Assembly (NCBI GenBank): GCA_030674155.1
Contig: CM060340.1
Span: forward strand, 2,331,302-2,346,301
Origin: Stramonita haemastoma
Taxonomy: Eukaryota; Mollusca; Gastropoda; Neogastropoda; Muricidae
Length of the DNA stretch: 15,000 bases
Direction of reading: 5' to 3'
Position 1 is the first letter of the stretch; each line of letters begins with the position of its first letter. Below are positions 14,982-15,000 of this stretch, piece after piece. Below the pieces are notes generated by a model that did no database searches, was not told the origin of the DNA, and saw only the letters and a program-made list of their open reading frames with translations. The translations under genes and the position numbers were made by a program.

Positions 14982-14987
14982 AATAAA
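14982..14987 (+). terminator. AATAAA, possible distal poly(A) signal
   Basis: A canonical AATAAA sits 13 bases from the right edge. It could end a long 3'UTR starting at 10676, or belong to another plus-strand transcript. The cleavage site would be at or beyond the window edge, so it cannot be judged here. Confidence 0.3.
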
Positions 14988-15000
14988 GATGACAGGATCA

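Overview
This is animal nuclear DNA: about 15 kb of intron and intergenic sequence carrying two protein-coding genes, several SINE families and many long microsatellites. The SINEs (a 5S-rRNA-like family and tRNA-headed families) and the density of (CA)n, (GA)n, (AATG)n and poly(C) tracts suggest a mollusc, most likely a marine gastropod. The host group is inferred from remembered repeat sequences, so it is only moderately secure.

Minus strand, 7740 down to 1545: four spliced exons of NTAQ1 (WDYHV1 family), the amidohydrolase that converts N-terminal glutamine to glutamate in the Arg/N-degron pathway. The Cys/His/Asp catalytic triad is present, and the codon for the catalytic Cys is split by intron 1. 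The C-terminal third lies beyond the left edge of the window. Intron 1 (about 4.6 kb) is mostly one 3.67-kb block that begins and ends in a 21-bp inverted repeat, each end abutting an (AT)n tract; it may be an unrecognised DNA transposon. Intron 2 is almost entirely one compound microsatellite. Intron 3 holds a 47-bp minisatellite and a SINE.

Plus strand, 10322-10675: one intact coding exon for a small (117 aa) secreted, six-cysteine protein with a signal peptide, an RKKR site and a conserved DPLEEGE-VDVRL block. It resembles the uncharacterised DUF4787-type family. A splice acceptor just upstream and a TATA box plus donor near 9111-9198 suggest a non-coding first exon. The two genes are head to head, separated by GT/poly(G) microsatellites and a small CpG-containing patch.

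The left end (1-1535) and right end (12.6-15 kb) are repeat-rich: SINEs of three families in both orientations, a 118-bp tandem triplication, a 108-bp tandem duplication, and (AATG)n and (TTTA)n arrays. An AATAAA near 14982 could be a distal poly(A) signal. No tRNA, rRNA, CRISPR or prokaryotic features were found. The best candidates for something undescribed are the inverted-repeat-bounded block, the composite tRNA/5S SINE, and the small secreted protein.
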